A stretch of 64,000 bases of DNA from an uncultured Bacillota bacterium (GCA_949290865.1 CASETM010000023.1:18300-82299), one strand, 5' to 3'; shown: positions 26,839 to 35,480, counted from the stretch's first letter. Notes: generated from the letters alone by a model not told the origin. Numbers and translations are program-made.

Positions 26839-28419
26839 TTATTCAGTTAAATAGTTTGAAAAGTCAACCTTAAAATAAATATCTACAGTTTTGTTTTCAC
26901 TTATGTCTATTCTATCAATAACCTGATATAAAAATTCATGTGTTATATATTGAGATTTTAGAAATTCTCTAAGTCGCTGTTGATATTTTTTTTGTACACA
27001 ATCATTAGTTTTCATGACAATTGCTTTTTTTAAACCTTTTATCTCTTTTAATAATATTTTGATATCATTATCATATTTTGATGCCAGCAATTGGTATTGC
27101 TGCAACGAAATGATATCATTAAGTCTATCTTCATACAGTTTTAAAATGAGATTATTTTTTTTATTATATTCCTTTTTCAACTCCTTAATTTTATCCTGAT
27201 TTTTTTTCAGATTCTGATCATTAAATCTGAAAAAAGATGCCATTAACTTATCAACAGTTCTATCTTCTGTCATCTTTTCACCAATTTTTAAAAAAAAATC
27301 TCTCATATCCTGTTCAAGCTGATCATAATTAAAATGATGGGCTGTACATAATTTATATTTGCTATATTTCTGGTAATAATTACAATGTCCATAGTGAGAC
27401 GTCTTAGTTTTATATTTTTTTTCACTAATAGAGATTGCATGACCACATTCTTTACAGAATAATAATCCCTGTAATAAATATTTTTTATCTTTTTTTGCGG
27501 AGTATTTTTTTGTTTTCTTTAATGCTATTTGTACTTTGTCAAACAATTCCTGACTGATTAATGGCTGATGTGTATTTTTCACTATGATCCATTGATCTTC
27601 AGGCAATTCTACCAGTTTTTTTGAATGATAACTCAATTTTTTCCATCTTCCTTGAACCATATGTCCTAAATAAATCTGATCAGTTAAGATGCTTTTCACT
27701 GTTTGAGCACGCCATATTCCTCGTCCTTGATTTTCATTCTTCAATAAAACATGAGATCGATTTTCATTTTTATAGACAGAAGGGATTGGATATCCACATG
27801 ATGTTAATTTCTGAGCGATTTTCCCTGTTCCCAACCCTACACTAGCCCATTCAAACATCTGGATGATATGAGAAGAAACCATAGGATCAGGGATAAGCTG
27901 TTTTGGATTTTGAGGATTTTTCATATATCCATATTTCGCAAAAGAACCAATATAATCCCCTTTTTTTCTTTTTGCATCCAAACTGCTCCGTATTTTCTTT
28001 GAAGTGTCTCTCAAATATAAATCATTAACACTTAAGCGTATTCCCAACATCGCGTCACCAACATTCGAATCATAACCATCATTTACTGCAATAAAACGAA
28101 CTTGTCTGGCCAAAAAATAATCTTCAATATATGTTCCTGTTTTATACAATTCACGCCCTAAGCGAGATAAATCCTTAACAATAACGCAATCAATATATCC
28201 TTTTTCAATATCATTAATAAGATCCTCAAACCCTGGTCGATTAAAATTTGACCCTGTATACCCATCATCACAATAATGCCTGATTATCTTCATTTGATGA
28301 AAAGAAGCAAAAGATTCAATGATCATTTTCTGACTTTCGATAGAGGAACTTTCATCATTCCGATTATCTTCTTTTGATAATCTTTCATACGCTCCAACAC
28401 GATATTCAGATTTCATCAT
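26839..28419 (-). CDS. Large serine recombinase (SpoIVCA/TnpX type)
   Basis: About 526 aa. N-terminal resolvase domain with the nucleophile in YERLSKED and the conserved VKDLSRLGRELYKTGTYIE; recombinase domain (IWRAQTVKSILTDQIYLGHM); zinc ribbon (LLFCKECGHAIS ... CNYY ... LCTAHH); then a long Lys-rich coiled coil, as in large serine integrases. These enzymes cut attP/attB sites with a 2-bp stagger and integrate or excise without host factors. It ends 20 nt from the attL core, the usual place for the integrase. The start is taken at the ATGATG near 28419, 14 nt inside the upstream small ORF; GTG at 28431 is an alternative. Confidence 0.93.
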   Translation of the reverse strand: MMKSEYRVGAYERLSKEDNRNDESSSIESQKMIIESFASFHQMKIIRHYCDDGYTGSNFNRPGFEDLINDIEKGYIDCVIVKDLSRLGRELYKTGTYIEDYFLARQVRFIAVNDGYDSNVGDAMLGIRLSVNDLYLRDTSKKIRSSLDAKRKKGDYIGSFAKYGYMKNPQNPKQLIPDPMVSSHIIQMFEWASVGLGTGKIAQKLTSCGYPIPSVYKNENRSHVLLKNENQGRGIWRAQTVKSILTDQIYLGHMVQGRWKKLSYHSKKLVELPEDQWIIVKNTHQPLISQELFDKVQIALKKTKKYSAKKDKKYLLQGLLFCKECGHAISISEKKYKTKTSHYGHCNYYQKYSKYKLCTAHHFNYDQLEQDMRDFFLKIGEKMTEDRTVDKLMASFFRFNDQNLKKNQDKIKELKKEYNKKNNLILKLYEDRLNDIISLQQYQLLASKYDNDIKILLKEIKGLKKAIVMKTNDCVQKKYQQRLREFLKSQYITHEFLYQVIDRIDISENKTVDIYFKVDFSNYLTE

Positions 28420-28534
28420 AGTCACTCTCACTCATGTTTTTTAGATATCTAATAAAATGCATTTTTAATATTTCTTCAAAACTATCTTTTGTATTCACAA
28501 AATGATAATTATAATTTAAAAAATTTTTTTTCAT
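28406..28534 (-). CDS. 42-aa ORF translationally coupled to the recombinase
   Basis: ATG at 28534 follows a strong GGGAGG at 7 nt and opens MKKNFLNYNYHFVNTKDSFE and on to SESDYDEI, stop at 28406. The product is a small, charged, probably helical protein without known domain. It overlaps the recombinase start by 14 nt, so recombinase translation probably depends on it. Its position suggests a regulator or recombination directionality factor, but no sequence match supports this. Confidence 0.6.
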   Translation of the reverse strand: MKKNFLNYNYHFVNTKDSFEEILKMHFIRYLKNMSESDYDEI

Positions 28535-28621
28535 TCTTTGCCTCCCTTATTTTTAGCTTATTAATCACTCTAAAAAAAAGAACAAATTAGCTATCAAAAC
28601 ATTCAATTCTATAATTACTCA

Positions 28622-28639
28622 TATGTCGCATCAGACATA
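28622..28639. promoter_or_regulatory. Inverted repeat between recombinase and AraC genes
   Basis: TATGTC and GACATA with a six-base spacer, in the 222-nt divergent intergenic region. Possible operator for either gene; nothing more is visible in 28535-28756 beyond AT-rich promoter-like sequence. Confidence 0.35.
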
Positions 28640-28756
28640 ACCATTTTTTCATTAAAGATTATTTAGCCATTTGTTATCTGATATTGAAAAGTATAAAATA
28701 TTTTTTTATAATAAAACAAAGTTGTTTATCTAAAAAATGAAAAAGAGGAAAAAATA

Positions 28757-29590
28757 ATGTTTAGGTACGAAAAAATCAGGCATGACGACAACTTACCAAT
28801 AAAACTCCACGACTTTTTCTTTGACAACTATCCAAGCAAAGGAATAAGCAAGCATTGGCATCGTAGTCTAGAAATACTGGTGCCATTATATGGTCATATT
28901 GATTTGTGGATCAATGGAGAAATAAAAACTACACATGCTGGAAAAATATATATAATCAATTCCGAAGAAATTCACGAAATCATCCCTCACTACACAGAAA
29001 AATACTATAAAGGATATGCTTTACAAATTGATTTCGATTATCTTAAACTTTGCTGTCCAGATATTGATAAAAAATATTTCAGACAACCCGACGCACTAAA
29101 TAATCAACTCATTTTAGGAAAAGTATTAGACATCATCCGTTACTATGACAACCCAAATAAATATAATCATATCCGTATCATCAGTCATTTGCAAATGTTA
29201 ATATTTTTATTATTAAACCATCTAAGCTACAATAAAGATAATTCATTAGAATTAAAAACAAATAAAAACAAAGAAAGAATCATCAAAATACTTCATTATA
29301 TCGACGAAAATTATGCTGAAAATTTATCAGGGTCACGAATCAGCAAAACTTTCTATCTTTCCGAAGGTTATCTGTATAAGTTATTTAAAGAAAACCTAAA
29401 TATCACCTTAAAACAATATATTAATATTGTACGCATAAACCATGCAAAAGAAGATCTGGTAAATACCGCTTACCCAATAATTGATATTGCTATTGATAAT
29501 GGTTTCGCAAATGTCAAATCGTTTAATCATATTTTTAAAGAACAAATAGGTTTAACTCCTAAACAATACCGTGAAAAAATGAAAAAATAA
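28757..29590 (+). CDS. AraC-family regulator
   Basis: A 277-aa regulator with an N-terminal cupin-type sensor domain (KHWHRSLEILVPLYGHIDLW, residues 30-110) and a C-terminal double helix-turn-helix (about 170-275: IHYIDENYAENLSGSRISKT-like first HTH, and IDIAIDNGFANVKSFNHIFK second HTH, ending GLTPKQYREKMKK). Typically activates sugar or polymer-use genes on binding a ligand. Only other cargo of the element is the large esterase, so it is the likely target. RBS AGAGGAAAA is adequate. Strong A+T bias. Confidence 0.92.
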   Translation: MFRYEKIRHDDNLPIKLHDFFFDNYPSKGISKHWHRSLEILVPLYGHIDLWINGEIKTTHAGKIYIINSEEIHEIIPHYTEKYYKGYALQIDFDYLKLCCPDIDKKYFRQPDALNNQLILGKVLDIIRYYDNPNKYNHIRIISHLQMLIFLLLNHLSYNKDNSLELKTNKNKERIIKILHYIDENYAENLSGSRISKTFYLSEGYLYKLFKENLNITLKQYINIVRINHAKEDLVNTAYPIIDIAIDNGFANVKSFNHIFKEQIGLTPKQYREKMKK

Positions 29591-30017
29591 ATATTAAATT
29601 TCCTGTTCTTAAATTAAACACTAAAATTAGAATCTATTATTGCTCACTAAAAATATTCACAAGTCTCCTCGATTATAAATTTATATTCGAAAAATAATAT
29701 ACTATAAATCATAAATTCGAATAACTTTCTTAATATTTCTAATTTACATATATCATTCTAAAAAATAAAATATAAAAAAGAGCTATAACAAAATAAAGTA
29801 ATTACAACTTTTTCAAATACAAAAAGGCAAGCAGAACTCATCACATTCAGGCCTGTCTTTTTTGTATAAACAGGTTATGAAATCCACTGTAATTAAATAA
29901 CCTAATTACACAAAAAAGTGTTATTCATCTCAACTTATTTTACCATTGGATTTTTTATTATTTATAGATTAAAATATAATTCAGTATTTTCCTGCATAAT
30001 AAAAAAAAGGAGAGCAA
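29591..30017. other. Noncoding AT-rich stretch after the AraC gene
   Basis: About 430 nt. Near 29822-29868 a weak hairpin (AAAAAGGCA pairing with TGTCTTTTT) is followed by T on the plus strand and may end the AraC transcript. Otherwise I see no gene or RNA here. Confidence 0.4.
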
Positions 30018-30400
30018 CATTAAAGAACGTCATCCATATAATTTCAAAATCGTGTACAAAATCGTTGCCTTTTCATATATGAATATGAACTTCTCATTAA
30101 GAACTATGACCAATGCCTATAAAAATAATATCCGCTATCAGGTCCTATCCGCTAATCCAACTCGATTGTATAAAACTTTTTGTACATCCATGAAATATAG
30201 AATCAGAGATAATATTTCCATGCTTTTTAGCATATATTTGAAGTGCTCAAAAAAGAACTAGATTCAGATACTTCAATAGCCTTTGTTAAGGAAGCAAAAT
30301 TCAGACCATTGTCAATAGATATACTATCGCATGTCACAAAGCTGTATGCAAACATCTGGATAAACTACATAATAAAATTAACAGATTGCTTTGACTCATG
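30018..30400 (+). pseudogene. IS1182-type transposase relic
   Basis: The plus strand reads ERHPYNFKIVYKIVAFSYMN, then FSLRTMTNAYKNNIRYQVLS ... YKTFCTSMKYRIRDNI. This resembles the N-terminal half of IS1182-family transposases (YM...FSLR..E.ACRNDIR... ATF.RFI). Pieces continue in two further frames (KKELDSDTSIAFV, HKAVCKHLDKLHNKINRLL). The usual start ATG is absent, frameshifts are present, and the catalytic C-terminal half is missing. Confidence 0.55.
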
Positions 30401-30444
30401 ATACTGTCGTATATAACTTAAGCAGGCTGGTTATCTTTTTCATA

Positions 30445-30471
30445 AAAAAAGAAGAAGAGACTGTCTCTTCA
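30445..30471 (-). terminator. Terminator of the esterase gene
   Basis: GAAGAGAC / GTCTCTTC around one central base, with T7 on the minus strand, about 60 nt below the esterase stop codon. Confidence 0.85.
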
Positions 30472-30529
30472 AAAATAGAAATTAATCTTTTTCGTTACAG
30501 TCTCTTATATGTATTAAGTACGTTTTAAA

Positions 30530-33253
30530 TTAATAGTATCTTCTCTTCACTGCTGTGAAAGTAGTTGCAGATAATACCATCATAATTCCTAATCCTAACC
30601 ACGCAGTATCATCACCAGTTTTTACAGATGTTACAGGTTTAGAAGGATTTTGAGTTGCTGAATTATTATCTGAAGCAGTATCATTAGCAGTTTTTACTTG
30701 CTTAGCCAACCATTCCCAAGCATTTAATTGTCCATCATAACATTCATTGTTATCAAAATAGATCCATGACCAATGTCCATTATATTGATATGGTTCTCCA
30801 TTAGAAGTAAATCTACCAGTTGTATCATGTACATCTTCAAATGCTGAAACATGGACATTTTTTGCTCCTGCAGCTAATAGACGTTTTACAGTTGGTTCAA
30901 CACATAATGTTGGATCGACTGTTCCATCATTTTTAGCATACGTGAACCAGATTGGTAAATCTTTAATAGATTCAATCTGTTCATCAGTAATATACTGATC
31001 CTGATAAGCTTCGCAAATCGGGAAGGCTGCTGCAAAATAATCTGGATATGTCAGAATCATTTCCATTGTCATATATCCACCGTTTGAACATCCACCAATG
31101 ATCACTCTATTTGGATCAATATCAGGATTATTCTTTACATAAGCATCAATCATTTCCATTAAACTTTCTGTATAGCATGAACCTTTGTCACCATTTTGAT
31201 AAGCTCCAGTTCCATCATCCATCCACATAGTTGGTGCTTGTGGAACCAATACATATGCGTCATCAAACAATTTCTGGAAATCATTGCTTACCAAAGCAGT
31301 TACTTCATTTCCTAACAGATCAATATATGAGTCATTTTCTCCTTTGTTAGTACCTTCACCAGCACCATGTAACCAGATAACCAAAGCATGTTTATCATTA
31401 TCTTTTGCAGGTCTATAATCCGCATAATTATAAAGCGTTCCATCTTTTGCAGTATAAGTCTGATTAATATCAAAGATGCCATCTACCTGTGGAACAATTT
31501 TTTCATCACCAGCAACGTCAATAGTTTCTTTAATATTGACACTTGTTATCTGCTGTCCTTCAGAAGTAACAACTGCATTATCTGCTAAACTGATATACAG
31601 TTTATAAGGATCGCACCAACTGTTAAATCCAGTGCTTAAACTGTAAATGAATGGTGATCCCGTATTTGGATCAACTTCCATTTCAATAGTTACATATTTT
31701 GATGAAGTAGTGACTTCATTACCATTTTCATCAGAAGCATAAATATTTGTCACAGTACGTGCAGCTTTTGCTAATCCAACTGCACCAGTGTTCCAGTCAA
31801 CTGTGGCTTCTTTTTCTTCTACAACAGTGAAATCATTAGCATCCAATGAAGCAGCATCAATTAGTTTATCCATAGAAATAATTGTCTTTGAAACTGCTGG
31901 TCCCCAGTCATCACCAATAATATAGGCTTTTTGTGTACCAGAAACAACATTATTATCTAATCTCGTCTGTACAGACATCCATTGCCATAAGTTTGCTCCA
32001 TTGGTATCAACACATTGATCATTATAGAAATATGTCCATGACCAGTGTCCATCATAAGTATATGGTTTACCAGTATCTACTGTAGTCAACTGATTATTAT
32101 CATCTAAGAAAAATCTTCCTGTTGTATCATGAACATCACTGAAATATGATTCATGAACTTCTGCTCCAGCTTCTTTCAATCTTTGTGCCAATGGTTTACT
32201 TGTTTTTAATGGATCACAAGTTGTATCATTTTCTGAATGAATAAACCAGATTGGTACATTTTTAATTGATTCAATCATTTCATCACTAACACTGGCACTT
32301 TGTGTTGCTGGACAGATTGGATATGCTGCAGCATAAAGTTCTGGATGCTGGAACAGCATTGTCATTGTCATTGCTCCACCAGCTGAACATCCCCCAACAA
32401 TCACTTTATTTGAATCAATATCAGGATTTTCTTTTAATATTTTTAAAATCAGCTGATAAATCGTTTCAGCACTTGCTTCTGAAGAAACTCCTGACCTTCT
32501 TTGTGGAACCAGTACATAAGCACCACTCATTGCTTCTTGAAAATCAGTATCAACTAATGCAGTTACTTTATTTCCTAATAAATCAATTTGAACATCAGTT
32601 CCAGTTTCTCCAATACCATGATTCCAAATAACTAAAGCATTTGTTTTATCATCTTTTTCTGGAGAATACAGTGCATATGAAACAGCTGCACTATCATATG
32701 TAAATTCACCTTTAACAAATCCATCCAGCTGTGGACAGATTTTTCCATCACCGGCAACATCAATAACCGATTCAACATCTAACTGTGTAATATCATTACC
32801 TTCAGATGTCAATGTTGCTCCATTAACAAGACTTACATCTAATTCATAAGGGTTAGCCCAATTATTAACCCATTTAGCTCCATCCCAAACAATTGGATTA
32901 CCTTCAACAGGAGAAATTGTCATTTCAATTGTTACATATTGAGAATTTTCTTTTATTTCATTCCCATTTTCATCAGATACATAAGCATCAATTATGTTTC
33001 TATCACTTGAATTTTTGTTGTCTAATGTTTGAACAACCTTAAAATCAGTTTTATCAACCGAATCAGCATCGATAACCTGATCAAGATTTAAAATTGTTTT
33101 AGAAACACCTGGCCCCCAGTCATCACCAACTACATATGCTTTCTGCGTCCCAGTTGCTGTGATTCCAGCAGCATATGCAGGCGTAACAGTTAGTCCAAAA
33201 ACCATCATTGCGCTTACAAACGTACTTAATACTTTTCGCGTTTTCATAACCAC
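30530..33253 (-). CDS. Cell-wall-anchored protein with two esterase domains
   Basis: A 907-aa exported protein. Signal peptide 1-29 (ending TPAYAAG). Two tandem homologous units, about 30-430 and 439-850, each with an N-terminal beta domain (GDDWGPGVSKTILNLDQ / GDDWGPAVSKTIISMDK) and an alpha/beta-hydrolase domain. Each has its own triad: Ser290 (GGCSAGG), Asp343, His375 and Ser723 (GGCSNGG), Asp776, His809. The C-terminus (SVKTGDDTAWLG, helix, KRRYY) resembles a sortase signal with a non-canonical motif. The fold is that of PHB-depolymerase/feruloyl-esterase-like enzymes, so de-esterification of plant or mucin polysaccharides is plausible but the substrate is unknown. GTG at 33253 fits GGAGG better than the ATG two codons on. 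Confidence 0.85.
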   Translation of the reverse strand: MVMKTRKVLSTFVSAMMVFGLTVTPAYAAGITATGTQKAYVVGDDWGPGVSKTILNLDQVIDADSVDKTDFKVVQTLDNKNSSDRNIIDAYVSDENGNEIKENSQYVTIEMTISPVEGNPIVWDGAKWVNNWANPYELDVSLVNGATLTSEGNDITQLDVESVIDVAGDGKICPQLDGFVKGEFTYDSAAVSYALYSPEKDDKTNALVIWNHGIGETGTDVQIDLLGNKVTALVDTDFQEAMSGAYVLVPQRRSGVSSEASAETIYQLILKILKENPDIDSNKVIVGGCSAGGAMTMTMLFQHPELYAAAYPICPATQSASVSDEMIESIKNVPIWFIHSENDTTCDPLKTSKPLAQRLKEAGAEVHESYFSDVHDTTGRFFLDDNNQLTTVDTGKPYTYDGHWSWTYFYNDQCVDTNGANLWQWMSVQTRLDNNVVSGTQKAYIIGDDWGPAVSKTIISMDKLIDAASLDANDFTVVEEKEATVDWNTGAVGLAKAARTVTNIYASDENGNEVTTSSKYVTIEMEVDPNTGSPFIYSLSTGFNSWCDPYKLYISLADNAVVTSEGQQITSVNIKETIDVAGDEKIVPQVDGIFDINQTYTAKDGTLYNYADYRPAKDNDKHALVIWLHGAGEGTNKGENDSYIDLLGNEVTALVSNDFQKLFDDAYVLVPQAPTMWMDDGTGAYQNGDKGSCYTESLMEMIDAYVKNNPDIDPNRVIIGGCSNGGYMTMEMILTYPDYFAAAFPICEAYQDQYITDEQIESIKDLPIWFTYAKNDGTVDPTLCVEPTVKRLLAAGAKNVHVSAFEDVHDTTGRFTSNGEPYQYNGHWSWIYFDNNECYDGQLNAWEWLAKQVKTANDTASDNNSATQNPSKPVTSVKTGDDTAWLGLGIMMVLSATTFTAVKRRYY

Positions 33254-33296
33254 TTGTTTTTGCCTCCTTTTTTATATTCTATAAAAATTATAATAA

Positions 33297-33310
33297 GTAA
33301 AGCGCTTTCA
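33297..33310 (-). promoter_or_regulatory. CcpA cre site upstream of the esterase gene
   Basis: TGAAAGCGCTTTAC on the minus strand, a near-perfect catabolite responsive element, 44-57 nt upstream of the start codon. Predicts repression by preferred sugars. Confidence 0.7.
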
Positions 33311-33313
33311 TGC

Positions 33314-33382
33314 GTGCTATTTACTCATGAAAAAAGGGCAATTTTCTCATCTTTTCACATTTTTATGTGCTATTTCCCCATG
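33314..33382. promoter_or_regulatory. Two 16-bp direct repeats, candidate AraC-type sites
   Basis: GTGCTATTTACTCATG (33314-33329) and GTGCTATTTCCCCATG (33367-33382) match at 14 of 16 positions and lie 53 bp apart, five helical turns. They sit just upstream of the cre site and esterase promoter, where an AraC activator would bind. Confidence 0.55.
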
Positions 33383-33406
33383 TGTGTGTATCTTTAATAA
33401 GCATTA

Positions 33407-34423
33407 TTAATTTATTTTACGTATTCGCATCATCATCGTTTCACCTGTAACAGGAAACAAACCCACTACGACCCCCAAATTAATCAAGGTTTGAATACCG
33501 ATTACAGAAACAATGCCAATGATCATAAAACTCCCAAAAATATCATCGATTTTTTTTGATAGATTTAAACAGTGAATAAACAATGATGCATATAAAAGAA
33601 TTAATAAAACTCCTCCTATCAGACCAAATTCTTCCAGATAAATCGCAAAAATAAAATCTGTCTGCGGTTCTGGCAAGTAAAAGTGTTTTTGAATACTGTT
33701 ATCAAAACCCACACCCAATAATCCCCCTGGAGCAATCGCATACAATGACTGGATCATCTGAAATCCCGAACCTAAAGGATCCTGAAAAGGATCAAGAAAT
33801 GCAAGAATCCTTTTCATACGATAGCTTGCTGTCAGAATCATCATCACAATTCCACCGATTCCAATACCTCCTAAAATCATAAAATAGCGAAATGGAAAAG
33901 GTGTCACAATTATCATCACAACAACGGCACAACACATAACAACACCGCTGCCAAAATCAGGCTGCAACATGATCATGATAAATCCTAAAAGTGTTACCAG
34001 CAATGGTTTGATACAGCTTTTTAGCTTTTTCATCTGATGATAATGATGACTTATATAGTCGCTGACATAAATAATCAAAGCAATCTTAAAAATTTCTGAT
34101 GGCTGTAAAGCGAACAGCCCCAGATTGAACCAGCTTCGTGATCCTCCTCTAACTACTCCTATTCCTGGAATCAGTACCAGAATCATTAGAAAAAAAGAAA
34201 AAAGCAGAATCTTAACACAATGTCTTTGATAAAGATGATAATCGATCTTCGCAAAAACTGCCATGCACAGAAGACCGATAGTCACAAAAATCATCTGTCG
34301 TTTAATAAAATAATAACTGTCATCAAATCTATACTGGGCCCAGATATGTGAAGCACTATAAACCATCATCAGACCTATGCCAGTTATCGATAAAACCATG
34401 AATAATATTCTCTTATTTTTCAT
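33407..34423 (-). pseudogene. ftsW: 5' portion of interrupted ftsW/spoVE-type SEDS glycosyltransferase
   Basis: Encodes the first nine or so helices of a lipid II polymerase: KNKRILFMVLSITGIGLMMV, the GSRSWFNLGLFALQPSE loop, QPDFGSG, and LPEPQTDFIFAIYLEEFG, up to GLFPVTG. The family then needs VTLPxxSYGG and a last helix; here 10-11 foreign residues (ETMMMRIRKIN) and TAA follow inside the element. The start is ATG at 34423 behind GAGGGTGAT. Without excision the product lacks the last helix and the conserved SYGG loop and is probably inactive. It could be FtsW proper or the sporulation paralogue SpoVE, which occupies this dcw position in B. subtilis. Confidence 0.93.
33442..33452. repeat. Right attachment-site core (attR) of the ftsW element
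   Basis: CACCTGTAACA, identical to 26809-26819. It lies at the exact point where the FtsW reading frame leaves its family consensus. Confidence 0.85.
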
Positions 34424-34578
34424 CTTTATCACCCTCTTAAATATATTCATTCTGTTTTAAAAAATACCAGACAGAAAAAAAAGGATTTTCTATATACTAA
34501 AAAGATATAACATATTTTGAAAAATATTTTTTAAATTATCTCTTTATGATATATAATTATAATAGCGGAGGTAAAGAG

Positions 34579-35445
34579 ATGAAAATGAATTTACTATTAG
34601 TCGAAGATGCAACAATTTATTTGATTCTTTTTCAACAGTATTTTGAAAAAGACTTTCAGGTCATATCTGCAAAAACTGTATCCGATGCCGTCAATATCGT
34701 CAAAGATAATGATTTCCAGTTCGATGTCGTATTACTGGATCTCATGACAAGAGGGGCCTTTGGACTCATCAGACAAATCAAAAAAGTCGAAAGACTGGCA
34801 CATGTTCCTATCATCGTCATTACAGCCAGTGACGACCCTAAAGACAAAATTCAGGCTTTTGATTTCGGTGCTTACGATTATATAACCAAACCCATTATCG
34901 AAGATGACGTATTAAAGCGTGTCAAAGATGCTGCCATCTATTTTCAGCGTATCAGAGAACTTGATAAGCAAAGAGACTTGTTGATGAATAGTCAGAACAT
35001 TGATTCATTAACACAGATTTACAATCTTGATACTGCCAAATGGCTAGTCAATGAAAAAATAGCAGAAAATCCTGAAGCCATGAAAATGTTGTTTCTGTTT
35101 AAAATAGAAGGGATAGATGAAATCTATCTAGAAGAAGGGAATGCCTGTGGTGACAGTCTAATCAAAGAAATAGCAACTTTTATATCTACACATTTTTCTA
35201 ATATCGATATTATTGGCAGAATATCACATGATACAATTATTGTTTTTGTTCTTAATCAAAGAAGTGTTGAAGAAGCACTGGCCAAAAGAACCGAGCTTTT
35301 ACGACTTTTTGAACAGAAACAGATGGTTAATATCCCGGAAGAAGTTACACTGGCAATTGGTGTTGCATCCTGTCAGGAAAACACCACCTATGAAAAACTC
35401 TATCAGGAAGCTTATGACCGGTTATACAGCAAAACCACGGAATAA
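34579..35445 (+). CDS. Response regulator with degenerate GGDEF domain
   Basis: A 288-aa protein. REC domain at 1-120 with the acidic pair (LLVEDA), phospho-acceptor in VVLLDLM, and YITKP Lys. Residues about 140-285 have the diguanylate-cyclase fold (DSLTQIYNLDTAKWLVNEKI, GNACGDSLIKEIA) but the active-site GGDEF reads SHDTI, so it should not make c-di-GMP. No histidine kinase is adjacent. Good SD GGAGG at 34566. It is divergent from ftsW. May act as a signal-responsive scaffold. Confidence 0.85.
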   Translation: MKMNLLLVEDATIYLILFQQYFEKDFQVISAKTVSDAVNIVKDNDFQFDVVLLDLMTRGAFGLIRQIKKVERLAHVPIIVITASDDPKDKIQAFDFGAYDYITKPIIEDDVLKRVKDAAIYFQRIRELDKQRDLLMNSQNIDSLTQIYNLDTAKWLVNEKIAENPEAMKMLFLFKIEGIDEIYLEEGNACGDSLIKEIATFISTHFSNIDIIGRISHDTIIVFVLNQRSVEEALAKRTELLRLFEQKQMVNIPEEVTLAIGVASCQENTTYEKLYQEAYDRLYSKTTE

Positions 35446-35480
35446 TCATTCCCTGTTTTTTTCATGTAAAGGAGAGCAAA

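Larger units (their letters stand above)
26820..33452. mobile_element. 6.6-kb serine-recombinase element inserted in ftsW
   Basis: A 6,633-bp element between 11-bp direct repeats. Contents: large serine recombinase at the left end (26839-28419), a coupled 42-aa ORF (28406-28534), an AraC regulator (28757-29590), an IS1182-type relic (about 30018-30400) and a wall-anchored esterase (30530-33253). Excision at the repeats would restore a 357-codon ftsW. The joined ends form a candidate attP with an ATCATCG/CGATGAT dyad centred on the core. No conjugation, replication or phage genes are present, so it is either a reduced integrative element or an intervening sequence of the skin type. Confidence 0.88.

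Noticed and set aside
30052..30261. 69-codon plus-strand ORF as a real small gene
   Set aside because: Resembles an inner part of IS1182-type transposases and continues in other frames; no SD.
30530..33253. Tandem esterase halves as an assembly duplication
   Set aside because: The two halves are clearly diverged in sequence and length, so the duplication is old.
33314..33382. Direct repeats as ends of a nested insertion or CRISPR-like array
   Set aside because: Only two copies, 53 bp apart, upstream of a promoter; binding sites explain them better.
33407..34423. A naturally short FtsW variant
   Set aside because: The missing family ending is present 6.6 kb away at an exact direct repeat, and the last residues (ETMMMRIRKIN) do not fit the family.
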